Positions 18,347 through 27,276 of a DNA stretch of 64,000 nucleotides are shown here, piece by piece. The stretch is from CAZICM01 sp964537685 (GTDB lineage Bacteria > Myxococcota_A > Polyangia > Polyangiales > Polyangiaceae). The DNA is taken from positions 1-64,000 of the forward strand of contig CAZICM010000033.1 in NCBI GenBank assembly GCA_964537685.1, given 5' to 3'. A model generated the notes under the pieces. That model made no database searches and was not told the origin of the DNA. It saw nothing but the letters and a program-made list of their open reading frames with translations. Made by a program: the position numbers and the translations under genes. Numbering within the stretch: position 1 is the first letter of the stretch; the number at the start of each line of letters is the position of its first letter.

Positions 18347-19384
18347 TTATTTTTTAGGCATTTCGGCGAGCTTCTGACGGGCCATTTTTCCCACGGGGCT
18401 ATCGCCGCCGAGCGTGGATGCCTTTTCCAAGAGCGGCTTGGCCTCCGCGGGCTTCTTTTCCACCAGAAAGGAAAGGCCCCAGTAGTAATAGGCCGCCGCG
18501 AATTTAGGCTCGATCTTCGAAGCCGCTTCAAAATCGGTCCTGGCGCCCGCCGCGTCTTTTAAGTCCTGCCGGCATGTGCCTCTGCGCACATAAAAGTCGG
18601 GCAGGTCGGATTTCAGCGCGATGGCCTGATCGAAGGCTTTTACGCAATCCCCCTTGGCCCCCGCCATTCCAAGCAGGCGGCCCACCGAACTTAGGGTGTC
18701 CACATCTTTGCCAGCACCGGCCAGCGCCTTTTTCAGGTGCTCAACGGCTTTTTCTTGGCGGTTGGCCTCGATGAGCATTGCGCCGTAGGCCAAGCGAAGC
18801 TGAGGATTATCGCCTCCATTCGCGATTACCGCATCGTAATGCTCAGAAGCTTTATCGTAGTCTTTCTTGAGCGCATGGGCGTAGGCCAAATTCTGCAAAA
18901 GTGCTGGATTTTTCGGTGTTTTTGAAAGGGCGGTCTTAAGCAGGCCGATCGCATCATCGGGCCTTGGCGAATCCCCTTCGAGATAAAGCGCCGCTAAGTT
19001 GGTGGCCGCCTCGGCGAAGTTTGGATCGGCCGAAAGCGCTTTTTTATAAGCCTCTTCAGCACCCGCCGCATCGCCCAGCTTCTCGCTCACGACGCCTTGG
19101 TAATACAGCGCCTCCGGCTCATTGGGCTTCTTCTCCAGCACTTTGGCGAGCTCGGTTTTTGCGTCTTCAAACTTACCTTGTTCAATCGCCGAGCGAACTC
19201 CATCGAGCCCTCCGCCGCCCTGGGTGGCCCCGCCTTTTGAATCGTCTTTGAGCAGCGCCGAATCCGTATCGGGATCTTTGACTTTGGGCTGTTCGCCGCC
19301 GCACGCCCCCAAAAACACGGCCCCCAAACCCACCGCAAGAAACCATCCGATCCACCGCTTGTTCGCCTGTGTGTTCATCCTCAT
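18347..19384 (-). CDS. TPR-repeat lipoprotein
   Basis: 345 residues from ATG 19384 (MRMNTQANKRW), which has AGGAAG upstream and overlaps the glnD stop codon (ATGA). The signal peptide ends in the lipobox LGAC, so it is probably a membrane-anchored lipoprotein. The rest is mostly tandem tetratricopeptide units (for example PEALYYQGVVSEKLGDAAGA, PNFAEAATNLAALYLEGDS, ALLQNLAYAHALKKDYDKAS). TPR arrays scaffold protein complexes; the partners are unknown. Coupling to glnD suggests co-transcription, not a shared pathway. Confidence 0.88.
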   Translation of the reverse strand: MRMNTQANKRWIGWFLAVGLGAVFLGACGGEQPKVKDPDTDSALLKDDSKGGATQGGGGLDGVRSAIEQGKFEDAKTELAKVLEKKPNEPEALYYQGVVSEKLGDAAGAEEAYKKALSADPNFAEAATNLAALYLEGDSPRPDDAIGLLKTALSKTPKNPALLQNLAYAHALKKDYDKASEHYDAVIANGGDNPQLRLAYGAMLIEANRQEKAVEHLKKALAGAGKDVDTLSSVGRLLGMAGAKGDCVKAFDQAIALKSDLPDFYVRRGTCRQDLKDAAGARTDFEAASKIEPKFAAAYYYWGLSFLVEKKPAEAKPLLEKASTLGGDSPVGKMARQKLAEMPKK

Positions 19385-22092
19385 GTCCCGCTTCCTGCCT
19401 GCGTTAAAGCCGACAACGCCTCTCGTAAACACTTCTCAACATCCGCCGATCGCTTGCCCGCCTCGACTTTGGTTCCGTCGACTTCGCTTACGTAGAACAC
19501 ATCCGCTACGCGCGCGCCTTCGGTGTTGATTTTGGCCACAAAAATATTGAGACCCAAGCGATAGAAGGCATCGGCAATGGTGAAAAGCAGCCATGGCCGG
19601 TCTTGGGTCAGCACCTCGATAACGGTGTGCGTCGGTGAGGCGCGGTTGTCGATGGAGATTTGGGTGTGGACTTTTGGCGCGCGGCGGCTGCCCGCCGCTT
19701 GAACGCGCTTTTTGGCAAGCTCGGCCGGATCGAGCTCGCCGTTCAAGATGGCCAACAGCTCACGCTTTAGCTTGGGAATCGCGCGCGCCACGCCTTCAGG
19801 ATCGTCCACCCGATCGCGCACCCAAAACAAATCCACCGCCTGCACTTCCCGCTCACCCGTGCTTTCCGAGCCGTGTGTGCGCGAATGAATTTGCGCGCCG
19901 AGCACTTCCAGCCGTGAAGCCGCAATCGACGCCGTTATCGCAGCGAGAAGCCCGGGGCGATCTTTGGCGATCACGCAGATTTCATGAGCACCGCCCTGTT
20001 TCGACGACGGCACCAGCGATACGGCAACGCTGTCTTTTCCCATGCTTTGAGCGAGCGCCGCGTGCACCGCGATCGACGCCGGAGAGTTTGCCAGCACATA
20101 GCGATCGGGCATCGAATCCAAATACATCCGGGCGAAATCTCGCTTCGCCTCCGATTCCGCAGGTGAGGACAGCGCAATGGACAGCACGGCCGTGCACACG
20201 GAAGCCCTTCGTTTGTCCTCGCTTTGAACACCGCGGCTCGCCCTATCGGCCGCCAGAAACAATTCATCCAGCATCCGCGCCTTCCACGACGTGAGCGAGC
20301 TAGGGCTGGTCGTCGATAAGTCGGCAATGGTCAGCAAGTACAAATCGGCAAGGGCCGTCCGCCCCGAAACGGTGCGCAAAAACTCTTCAATTGTCGATGG
20401 ATCGTCCAAATCGCGGCGCGTTGCCACATGGTACATGACGAGATGATTGAGAATGAGCTGGCAGGCGCAGGCATTGTCTTCCTCCGAGAAACCAAGCCTC
20501 CGGAGAATTCCATCCGCCATATGCGCGCCCCGCTCGGCATGTCCGCTGCCAAAAGTAGCCTTGCCGACGTCGTGCAAAAGTGTCGCGAAAAATAGGACAT
20601 TCGGCCGTGCAATCTCCGCCGCGAGCTGACACGCCAAGGCAAAGTCCGCCGCGAGCTCGCCCCGGACCAGCGCGCACAGCCTGTCCACCGCCGCCACCGA
20701 ATGAACATCCACCGTATACACATGGTAGATGTCGTGATGAACCCGCCCGACCACCGGCTGAAACTCGGGAATCATCGCCAAAAGAAGGCCAAGCTCATGG
20801 AGCTCGCGCATCACCGAGCCTTGTTTTAGGCGCGATTCTTTGCACGATGTGCACAGCTCCACAAAGAGTCTCGCCGCCTCTGGACTCTCGCGAAGCCTCG
20901 CCGCAAATGCCGCATCCGCCGCCATCGCCGCAATCGCCTCGCGCGCGTGGGCAAGCAGCGGAAGACCTCTCTCCACAGCCGCGGACACCAGCCGAAAACA
21001 CAGCGAAGGCTCGCTCTTCATCCGCTCGGCATCGCTCATCGTCACATGGCCGTCGAATAGGCACACACCGCCGCCCAGATCTTCCTCGCGGGGCCGCAGC
21101 CTTCTCACCGCGGGCGTCATCCGCAGAAGCAGTCTCTCCAAAATCTGCGTCACAACCCGGGCCGAGCGGTAATACTCGGACATCATCCGCTCGACGCCAT
21201 AGCCGCCCTCGCCATACCCAAAGAGCGCGGCGATGGACTCCTGCTCATCAAACGTCAGCCTGTCGCTTCGCCTGCCCGCATGCGCATGGAGCACATTGCG
21301 CAGCGACCACAGCATATCTACCGCGCCCGACAGCTCGGCCGCTTCTCTCGCAAGCAGCGCCCCCACCCGAACCATCTCATCGATTTCGCCGACACCATAA
21401 CGCGCCTTCACCGCCCAGCGCGCCACGTCCAAATCGCGAAGCCCTCCCGCCGCGTTCTTCAGCTCCGGCTCGAGTAAATAAACAGAACCCAAAAAGCGCG
21501 CGTGCCGCTCACTCACTTCCTGTTCCAGCCGCGCGATAAAACGGCCTATTTCCGAGTGGGCAAAAATACTCTCAAATGCCTTTTTTCTAAGCGTTTCACA
21601 CAACGCCTTGTCGCCCTCGATAGGTCTTAAATCCAAGATGGCCGTCGCGGCTGTCAAATCGCTTTTCGCACCCTCAATCAGCTCGTCGGCCGTAATCACC
21701 TGATGGCCAACGGAAATTCCCAAATCCCAAAGCGCGTACAAAATCGGCTCTGCAAAAGCCGCGGCCCGCTCCACATCGGCGCACACCATGCGCAGATCCA
21801 AATCGCTGCGCAGAGCGAGCGCTCCCCGGCCAAATCCGCCCACACCCGCCAAAACGCCGCCACTGACATCCCGGCCCGGAACCTTCGCGACAAGCCTCGC
21901 AATGACTTCATCGTGAAACTGAGCGTTTAGCCGCCCAAGCGAAAGCCCTGCCCGCGCAAACATCTGCCGGCGTTCAGCCTCGGATACCGCGCCCGATGGA
22001 CCGGCATCCGGCAAAACACCGAGCAGCCCACCCCTTTGTTCGGCAATCCATGCCCGCAAATCGGCTGTATCCACCGAATGCCCGGACGACAT
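19381..22092 (-). CDS. glnD: [Protein-PII] uridylyltransferase / uridylyl-removing enzyme
   Basis: 903 residues. Senses glutamine and modifies PII to control nitrogen metabolism. The nucleotidyltransferase motif is GGFGRGALALRSDLDL (Asp97 and Asp99 as metal ligands; the family usually has GGYGRGEL). The HD domain reads FFATLLHDVGKATFGSGHAERGA near residue 510. Two ACT domains close the protein (ICVIAKDRPGLLAAI and IEVLTQDRPWLLFTI). Domain order matches GlnD. The 3' end is coupled to the TPR lipoprotein gene. Confidence 0.95.
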   Translation of the reverse strand: MSSGHSVDTADLRAWIAEQRGGLLGVLPDAGPSGAVSEAERRQMFARAGLSLGRLNAQFHDEVIARLVAKVPGRDVSGGVLAGVGGFGRGALALRSDLDLRMVCADVERAAAFAEPILYALWDLGISVGHQVITADELIEGAKSDLTAATAILDLRPIEGDKALCETLRKKAFESIFAHSEIGRFIARLEQEVSERHARFLGSVYLLEPELKNAAGGLRDLDVARWAVKARYGVGEIDEMVRVGALLAREAAELSGAVDMLWSLRNVLHAHAGRRSDRLTFDEQESIAALFGYGEGGYGVERMMSEYYRSARVVTQILERLLLRMTPAVRRLRPREEDLGGGVCLFDGHVTMSDAERMKSEPSLCFRLVSAAVERGLPLLAHAREAIAAMAADAAFAARLRESPEAARLFVELCTSCKESRLKQGSVMRELHELGLLLAMIPEFQPVVGRVHHDIYHVYTVDVHSVAAVDRLCALVRGELAADFALACQLAAEIARPNVLFFATLLHDVGKATFGSGHAERGAHMADGILRRLGFSEEDNACACQLILNHLVMYHVATRRDLDDPSTIEEFLRTVSGRTALADLYLLTIADLSTTSPSSLTSWKARMLDELFLAADRASRGVQSEDKRRASVCTAVLSIALSSPAESEAKRDFARMYLDSMPDRYVLANSPASIAVHAALAQSMGKDSVAVSLVPSSKQGGAHEICVIAKDRPGLLAAITASIAASRLEVLGAQIHSRTHGSESTGEREVQAVDLFWVRDRVDDPEGVARAIPKLKRELLAILNGELDPAELAKKRVQAAGSRRAPKVHTQISIDNRASPTHTVIEVLTQDRPWLLFTIADAFYRLGLNIFVAKINTEGARVADVFYVSEVDGTKVEAGKRSADVEKCLREALSALTQAGSGT

Positions 22093-22107
22093 CGCGGCCC
22101 CCTTGCC

Positions 22108-22962
22108 CTAGCGCTGGGAAGGCTTTGGCTTTCGAAACGCGGTCACCGTGCCCGTCACGCGAACCGCTGGAAAACCAGCCTTTCTCAATCGGATAACCTC
22201 ACTGGCCGCCGGAAATAAAAACCCCGTGTCATCCAGTTCTGCAAGCAGCGCTCCTGCAATCTTTTCGCCCGTGTTCTCCGGCAAATACAAAAGAACATTT
22301 TTGAAAAAAATAAGATGAAAAGGCCCGCTCGGAATCTCTTGCACCAAATCACAGCGCTTAAAGCTCACCAACTCGCTCACGACGCCCCGCACCCGGAGCG
22401 AGTTGCCTATCTCTTCGCAGTAACGGCTTAAAAACGCAGCCGGGATATCCCGCAGCGCCTCGCGCCCATATTCGCCCCTACGCGCCCGCTCGATGGCCTG
22501 CGCCGACCGATCCACCCCCAGCACATGACACTGCCGGTGCGCCTTCTTCAGCACCATCGCCGCCGTGTAAGCCTCTTCTCCCGTGCTGCAGCCCGCTGAA
22601 AGCACGTTGAGCTTCGCCCGCGCGGGAAAGCTTTTAAGCACATGCTGCTCGATGGCCTGCCACTGCTCGGCGTCCCGGTAAAAGCGCGTCTCGCCGACCC
22701 GCAGCGCCGTTTCCAGCTCCACCTGCGCAATCTCATCCTTCGCCAGGCTTTCGGCCACGCCTTCCACCGAAAGCCCTTGCACCAGCGCCCGCTTGCGAAG
22801 CATCGACAGCACCCGCGGACGAACCCACGCAGGAGAACTCGCTCCACATCCAAGCCCGAAATGACTCTGCGCAAAATGAAGCGCGCGATCGACGGCCCGC
22901 TCTTCATCCGGGCTTTCGGGCGCTATCGGAGGTGAACCGCTGTCGGGCGGCACGGGGGCCAT
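22108..22962 (-). CDS. CheR-type SAM-dependent protein methyltransferase
   Basis: 284 residues from ATG 22962; a further 25 residues upstream are open but unlike the family. CheR enzymes methylate glutamates of chemoreceptors. The SAM motif LSAGCSTGEEAYTAAMVL is clear, with a preceding helical N-terminal domain (TRFYRDAEQWQAIEQHVL). The late motif LIFFKNVLLYLP replaces the common CRNVLIYF. No chemotaxis genes are adjacent, so the substrate is open. The start region faces the divergent Pro-rich protein gene. Confidence 0.85.
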   Translation of the reverse strand: MAPVPPDSGSPPIAPESPDEERAVDRALHFAQSHFGLGCGASSPAWVRPRVLSMLRKRALVQGLSVEGVAESLAKDEIAQVELETALRVGETRFYRDAEQWQAIEQHVLKSFPARAKLNVLSAGCSTGEEAYTAAMVLKKAHRQCHVLGVDRSAQAIERARRGEYGREALRDIPAAFLSRYCEEIGNSLRVRGVVSELVSFKRCDLVQEIPSGPFHLIFFKNVLLYLPENTGEKIAGALLAELDDTGFLFPAASEVIRLRKAGFPAVRVTGTVTAFRKPKPSQR

Positions 22963-23162
22963 GGAGTGGGCCGACTCTATCACCGGCCAACAAACTGCGT
23001 ATTGTGAAACGTTGGACCGATACGGCGGCGTACCCATCTCGCCAGGCTCAGATGTTCACGTCTGTTCACACCTGTCTTGGGCTTTGCGCTCACATCCTGG
23101 ATTGGATCGCGAAATCGAGCGGTATTCGTGGATGGCAAGGGCTTTGCTTGTCTGAAAAGGCG

Positions 23163-24194
23163 ATGGCAACGGCAGCTTTTCGATTGGGCCTATCGCTTTC
23201 ACTCGTCAGCGCGGCAGTGGCAGGGTCGCTTTTTGTAAGCAGCCCCGCTGCGGCTCAGAGCGCGGATGCGGATAACGACGCGGGTTGGTTTGCTCCCGCA
23301 CCTCCGCCTCCTCCGCCCACACCTCCGCCTCCCCCAGCGCCTCCCGCGCCTCCGGCCGCCGATCCAAGCCTTCCACGCAATATCCAGGTATCGCCCGACG
23401 GCCGCGTTAACGTCACGCGCACGCCTCAGCAAGGCGTCGATGTCCACGCCCAAACCCAAGCGGGCACCGTGCATGCCTATGGCTGCAATCGCGTCTCCCT
23501 CGACCCGACGACCCGAACCCAAGACACCTGCCCATACGCCCAGCCCCAGCCCGCTTATCCATATCCGCCGCCGGTCATGCTGCCTCCCCCGCCGCCCGCG
23601 TTTATGCCGCCGCCGATTGTCTATTATCCGGCGCCTCCCATCGAACAGCCTCCGCCGCCCCGCGTGCTCAACGCAAGAAAACAAAAGCCCCAATACGCGC
23701 CCGATCCAGGCCGTAAAGCCGCGCTGATCACCTCAAGCCTTCTCTTTGGGCTCGGCACGGCCGCCTCGAGCCTGGCCTACACCTCATCGCTGATCTCGGG
23801 CGCGATTACCGGCGAAGACACCTCGCGCCCCGCATTGATCGCCATGGGCGCATTTCTCACCGTACCCGCCAGCATCCCCCGCTTTGTGGTCGGCGATGTG
23901 GGCCGTGGACTTCTGTTTACAGCGCTGCGCGGAGGCTCCTTCGCCTTGGGCAGCATGGTGAACTGGGAAGACCCAACCTACACCCTTCCCGTCACCCTCA
24001 CCTTTATCGCGCCGCTCACGCTCGGCATTATCGATCTCGCAACAACGCCTCACCGCGAACAGTTGGAACGCAAACAAGATATGGCCACAGCCAAAAAGCC
24101 CAAGGCGCTCGAACTGGACAGCCTAGGGCCGACCGTCGCCAAAGATCGCGAAGGACGCACAACCGCAGGATTCGCAGCGGCGGGCCGCTTCTAA
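23163..24194 (+). CDS. Exported Pro-rich membrane protein
   Basis: 343 residues from ATG 23163 (MATAAFRLGLSLSLVSAAVA); the frame is open further upstream but only this start gives a signal peptide, ending about SPAAAQSA. A Pro-rich stretch (PAPPPPPPTPPPPPAPPAPP) and a second Pro/Tyr-rich stretch (about residues 120-170) follow. The C-terminal part contains hydrophobic segments (ALITSSLLFGLGTAASSLAY, ALIAMGAFLTVPASIP, LPVTLTFIAPLTLGIIDLAT) that may span a membrane. No family is recognised. An envelope location is likely; function is unknown. Confidence 0.75.
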   Translation: MATAAFRLGLSLSLVSAAVAGSLFVSSPAAAQSADADNDAGWFAPAPPPPPPTPPPPPAPPAPPAADPSLPRNIQVSPDGRVNVTRTPQQGVDVHAQTQAGTVHAYGCNRVSLDPTTRTQDTCPYAQPQPAYPYPPPVMLPPPPPAFMPPPIVYYPAPPIEQPPPPRVLNARKQKPQYAPDPGRKAALITSSLLFGLGTAASSLAYTSSLISGAITGEDTSRPALIAMGAFLTVPASIPRFVVGDVGRGLLFTALRGGSFALGSMVNWEDPTYTLPVTLTFIAPLTLGIIDLATTPHREQLERKQDMATAKKPKALELDSLGPTVAKDREGRTTAGFAAAGRF

Positions 24195-24233
24195 ATCACC
24201 TAAAAATCACCCTAAAAATCACCCTAAAAACCC
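24192..24233. repeat. Short tandem repeat TAAAAATCACCC
   Basis: Three to four imperfect copies of TAAAAATCACCC lie between two convergent genes and supply both stop codons (TAA for the plus gene, TGA for the minus gene). The origin is probably slippage. Confidence 0.8.
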
Positions 24234-24506
24234 AGCCCTCCGCACGGCCGGCGCATCGCCCGTCCCCTCGATATTCGCGGCGAACACCACACTCCGCCCC
24301 AGCACATACATCTGCCCCTTCGCACTCTTCGCCCGAATCACATCGCCCGAAATCGCCAGCGCGCTCACCTTCGTCACCGTCAGCGAAACCCCATTGTGGG
24401 CGCCGTATAAGGTCAAAGAGCGCCCCTCCGGCAGCACATGAAAGCCATCCTTGTCCTGTTTCGCCTCGGCCGTCTCGAGAATGGTCCGCAACAAATCGTC
24501 GGTCAT
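24219..24506 (-). CDS. Small conserved-looking protein of unknown function
   Basis: 95 residues from ATG 24506 (MTDDLLRTILETAEAKQDKD); ATG 24512 would add two residues. The body alternates hydrophobic and charged residues in a beta-rich pattern (SLTLYGAHNGVSLTVTKVSA, GQMYVLGRSVVFAANIEG), suggesting a small beta-barrel or PilZ-like fold, but no family motif is certain. It is divergent from the MlaF-like ATPase gene, about 95 bp apart, and convergent with the Pro-rich protein gene. Confidence 0.65.
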   Translation of the reverse strand: MTDDLLRTILETAEAKQDKDGFHVLPEGRSLTLYGAHNGVSLTVTKVSALAISGDVIRAKSAKGQMYVLGRSVVFAANIEGTGDAPAVRRAGFLG

Positions 24507-24601
24507 AGGCATGGCTATGCAGCGCGAAGCGTGCGCCTGTCAATACCGCTCGCTTCACAAATTGCGGATGAACCACGCCCAGAATCGGATACCATCCGCG
24601 C

Positions 24602-25492
24602 GTGTTCGGGTTTGGCCGCAAAGGCGCCAAAGACAAGCCAAAACCCCCGGCCGATATGCCGCCGGAAGATCATATTTTTGTCGATAACGTAAAGAAATCA
24701 TTCGGCAAAAACCAAGTCTTGCACGGCCTCCAGATGCACCTTCGGCGCAAGGAAACGGCCGTCATTATCGGCGGCTCGGGCGCTGGCAAGACGACGCTGC
24801 TCCGGCTCTTGATTGGCCTAGAAAAGCCGACGAGCGGCCATATTTGGATCGACGGCGAAGACATCGGCATCATGGACGACTACGAGCTCAACCGCGTGCG
24901 CCAGAAGTTTGGAATGGTGTACCAGTACGCGGCGCTGCTCGATTCGCTGACCGTATTTGACAACGTTGCGTTTCCGCTCGTCGAACACCGCAAACACATG
25001 AGCAAGGCCGAAATCCGCGACAAAGTCGTTGGGATGCTCGAGCTATTGGGCGTGAAGGGAAAAGAGAATCACATGCCTTCCGAGCTCTCGGGCGGCCAGC
25101 GCAAACGCGTGGGCCTGGCGCGCGGACTGATGCTCGATCCAAAAATTCTTATTTATGACGAACCCACCAGCGGATTGGATCCCCCCACAAGCCGCATGGT
25201 AGACGATTTAATTGAAGAAACACGCGATCGATTTGGCGTCACGAGTGTTGTAATTTCGCACGACATGGCCAGCACCTTTCGAATTGCGCATCAAGCCTTT
25301 TTGGTGATTCAAGGGCGGGTGGTGGCGCACGGATCGCCGGACGAGCTGGCCTTTGGCGACAACGAAGTGGCGCGGGAATTTATCGCGGCATCGGGAATTG
25401 GGCCGGATCGCATATCACGCGTAGAAACCCATAAAAAATTCACGGCATCGGCGCTGGATGCCGCGGTTGCCCAAGCGCAGGCTCAAAAATAG
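24602..25492 (+). CDS. ABC transporter ATPase, MlaF/Ttg2A-like
   Basis: 296 residues, GTG start. Walker A GGSGAGKTT (about 57-65), Q-loop MVYQYAALLDSLTVFDN, signature ELSGGQRKRVGLARG and Walker B ILIYDEPTSGLDP are intact. The Q-loop region YAALLDSLTVFDNVAFPLVE and the tail HGSPDEL are typical of the Mla/Mce phospholipid-transport ATPases. These usually sit with a permease (MlaE) and an MCE-domain protein (MlaD), but neither is adjacent here, so the transporter would be assembled from elsewhere. Confidence 0.85.
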   Translation: MFGFGRKGAKDKPKPPADMPPEDHIFVDNVKKSFGKNQVLHGLQMHLRRKETAVIIGGSGAGKTTLLRLLIGLEKPTSGHIWIDGEDIGIMDDYELNRVRQKFGMVYQYAALLDSLTVFDNVAFPLVEHRKHMSKAEIRDKVVGMLELLGVKGKENHMPSELSGGQRKRVGLARGLMLDPKILIYDEPTSGLDPPTSRMVDDLIEETRDRFGVTSVVISHDMASTFRIAHQAFLVIQGRVVAHGSPDELAFGDNEVAREFIAASGIGPDRISRVETHKKFTASALDAAVAQAQAQK

Positions 25493-25512
25493 AATGCGCC
25501 AATTTAAACGCA

Positions 25513-25540
25513 TTGACGATCAATTTGATCTAAATATAAT
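25513..25540 (+). promoter_or_regulatory. Near-consensus sigma70 promoter with internal palindrome, antisense to ilvE
   Basis: TTGACG (25513-25518), a 16-bp spacer and TATAAT (25535-25540) lie in an AT-rich gap between convergent genes. The spacer holds a perfect palindrome GATCAA-T-TTGATC (25518-25530), suitable as an operator. The promoter points into the 3' end of ilvE on the opposite strand; no plus-strand gene follows. Confidence 0.6.
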
Positions 25541-25557
25541 AGCTAGGAGTGCTTCGA

Positions 25558-26658
25558 TTAAAGAACGGAGTGCATCCAATGATGAGGATCGGGCAATAAA
25601 CCGTGTTGAATGCTCAGCAAGGTCTCGCGCAGTTTGAGCGTGAGCGGCCCCGCCTCTCCATCGCGAATCGTAAAGGTGCCATGCCTATCTTTTACCGACG
25701 CAATGGGCGTAATCACCGCCGCCGTCCCACAGGCAAAGGCTTCCACCATCCGACCCGCCTTCACATCCTCTTCCCACTCGTCGATGGCCACCCGCCGCTC
25801 TTCCACCCCAAGACCCAAATCGCGCGCCAGCACCAACAGGCTATCCCGCGTCACCCCGCGCAAAATCGTCCCCGTCAGCTCGGGCGTCGTCAGCACCGTC
25901 TTCCCCTCTTTTTCATACACAAAACAGATGTTCATCCCGCCCATTTCCTCGATGAAACGGCGGTGAACGGCATCCAGCCAAATCACTTCATCGCAGCCCT
26001 CGGCCCGCGCCTTGCGCTGCGCGATCATCCCGGCCGCATAGTTTCCCGCGCACTTGGCCGCGCCCGTCCCGCCCGGCGCCGCTCGCACATAATCCTCGCA
26101 CACCAAAACGCGCACAGGCTTGATTCCCCGCGGAAAATAGCTGCCCGACGGCGAAGCCATCAGCACAAAGCGATAGTTCTGCGAAGGCCGCGCTCCCAGC
26201 GCATCGTCCATCGCAATCATGATCGGCCGCAGATAAATGCTCTCGCCGACATTCTTGGGCAGCCACGCCGCATCGAGCCGAAGCAGTTCGTCAATGGCCT
26301 CGACAAACCAGCCCGCGGGCAGCTCGGGCATCGCCAGGCGCCTCGCCGATTCATTGAAACGCTCCGCATTCATCTCGGGCCTAAAGGTCTTCATCCCGCC
26401 GCCGGGCTGGCTGTACGCCTTCAGCCCCTCAAAAATAGCCTGCCCATAATGCAAGACCGAAGTGGCCACACTCATTTGCATAGGACAATAAGGCTGAATC
26501 ACACCGCGGCCCCAACCCTGCCCGTCGATGTAGTCGGCAACGACCATATGCTCGGTAAAGGTTCGCCCAAAGCCTAGGTTCTGCATGCGGGCGGCACGCT
26601 CTTCGTCACTCACGCGGGTTGGAGCGGGGCGGATGTCGAAATTGGCGCTGGTCGTCAT
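25558..26658 (-). CDS. ilvE: Branched-chain amino acid aminotransferase
   Basis: 366 residues. PLP-dependent fold-type IV enzyme that interconverts Leu/Ile/Val with their keto acids. The length and motifs (HYGQAIFEGLKAYSQPGG, NAERFNESARRLAMP, GGTGAAKCAGNYAAGMIAQR with the PLP-binding Lys following, EMGGMNICFVYE) match the longer, eukaryote-like BCAT group found in many bacteria. A stand-alone gene; the 3' end faces an antisense promoter (25513-25540). Confidence 0.95.
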   Translation of the reverse strand: MTTSANFDIRPAPTRVSDEERAARMQNLGFGRTFTEHMVVADYIDGQGWGRGVIQPYCPMQMSVATSVLHYGQAIFEGLKAYSQPGGGMKTFRPEMNAERFNESARRLAMPELPAGWFVEAIDELLRLDAAWLPKNVGESIYLRPIMIAMDDALGARPSQNYRFVLMASPSGSYFPRGIKPVRVLVCEDYVRAAPGGTGAAKCAGNYAAGMIAQRKARAEGCDEVIWLDAVHRRFIEEMGGMNICFVYEKEGKTVLTTPELTGTILRGVTRDSLLVLARDLGLGVEERRVAIDEWEEDVKAGRMVEAFACGTAAVITPIASVKDRHGTFTIRDGEAGPLTLKLRETLLSIQHGLLPDPHHWMHSVL

Positions 26659-26774
26659 GACGTATCCGTTGGGTGAGAAAACCCCATAAAAGGGCCGTGA
26701 AATGAAGCGAAGGCCCCCTCTGTATCACGCAAGGAATGAATGCAACATAAGAGATTGACGGGCTGGGCAAAACC

Positions 26775-27254
26775 CTAGGATTCATGCTGTTTGGGATGTT
26801 CGATCAGGCGTCTTAAAGCGCTGAGAACAGCGTTCCAAAAATCGTCGTGGCTGGCCCAGTGATAGATGGGTTCGGCCCGGTGAGGAATGCATTCCAAGCC
26901 TAAAAGCTCGGCCGGCACATCACAGCCCCGGAGGCCAATGCGAACGATGCGCAGCTTGCCTTGACGTTCCAACTCGAGCGCGCGCCTCCATTCGGCATTG
27001 CAGAACTCGCTCGCAAAGTAGTCGCGGCTCTGCAACAGAAGCATCAGCCTCGCGCCTTCCAAGGCATTTTTGCGGGCCTGTTCATCGCCGTGCCCCGCCT
27101 CCGCCCCGGCCGGCTTTGGAGCGCGCGAAGCCGGATGCCACACCGAAAGCGCGCCCTTTCGAATCAGCGACGCGAGATGCCGATCGAACTCGGCCACATA
27201 GGGTTCATCCGCGGGCGCGCAGGACACAAACACGGGTATTTCATGGGATTTCAT
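26775..27254 (-). CDS. TIR-domain protein
   Basis: 159 residues, essentially one TIR domain. The first strand IPVFVSCAPADEPYVAEFDRH matches the TIR pattern (FxSxxxxD). The central LMLLLQSRDYFASEFCNAEW corresponds to the conserved SxxYxxSxxCxxE block, where the Glu is the NADase residue in catalytic TIR proteins. The end (FWNAVLSALRRLIEH) is the last helix. Bacterial TIR proteins act in NAD+ cleavage during antiphage defence or as protein-interaction modules. There is no sensor domain, and no Thoeris ThsA-like, SIR2 or CRISPR partner alongside. Confidence 0.8.
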   Translation of the reverse strand: MKSHEIPVFVSCAPADEPYVAEFDRHLASLIRKGALSVWHPASRAPKPAGAEAGHGDEQARKNALEGARLMLLLQSRDYFASEFCNAEWRRALELERQGKLRIVRIGLRGCDVPAELLGLECIPHRAEPIYHWASHDDFWNAVLSALRRLIEHPKQHES

Positions 27255-27276
27255 CGGCGGATCGCTTCTACTTCAA

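Noticed and set aside
24196..24636. 146-residue minus-strand open frame
   Set aside because: Overlaps the better-supported 95-residue frame and the divergent promoter region; its end is made of the TAAAAATCACCC repeat.
25603..26577. 324-residue plus-strand open frame downstream of the antisense promoter
   Set aside because: Fully antisense to ilvE and rich in Arg/His/Pro, typical of a shadow frame; no independent support for translation.
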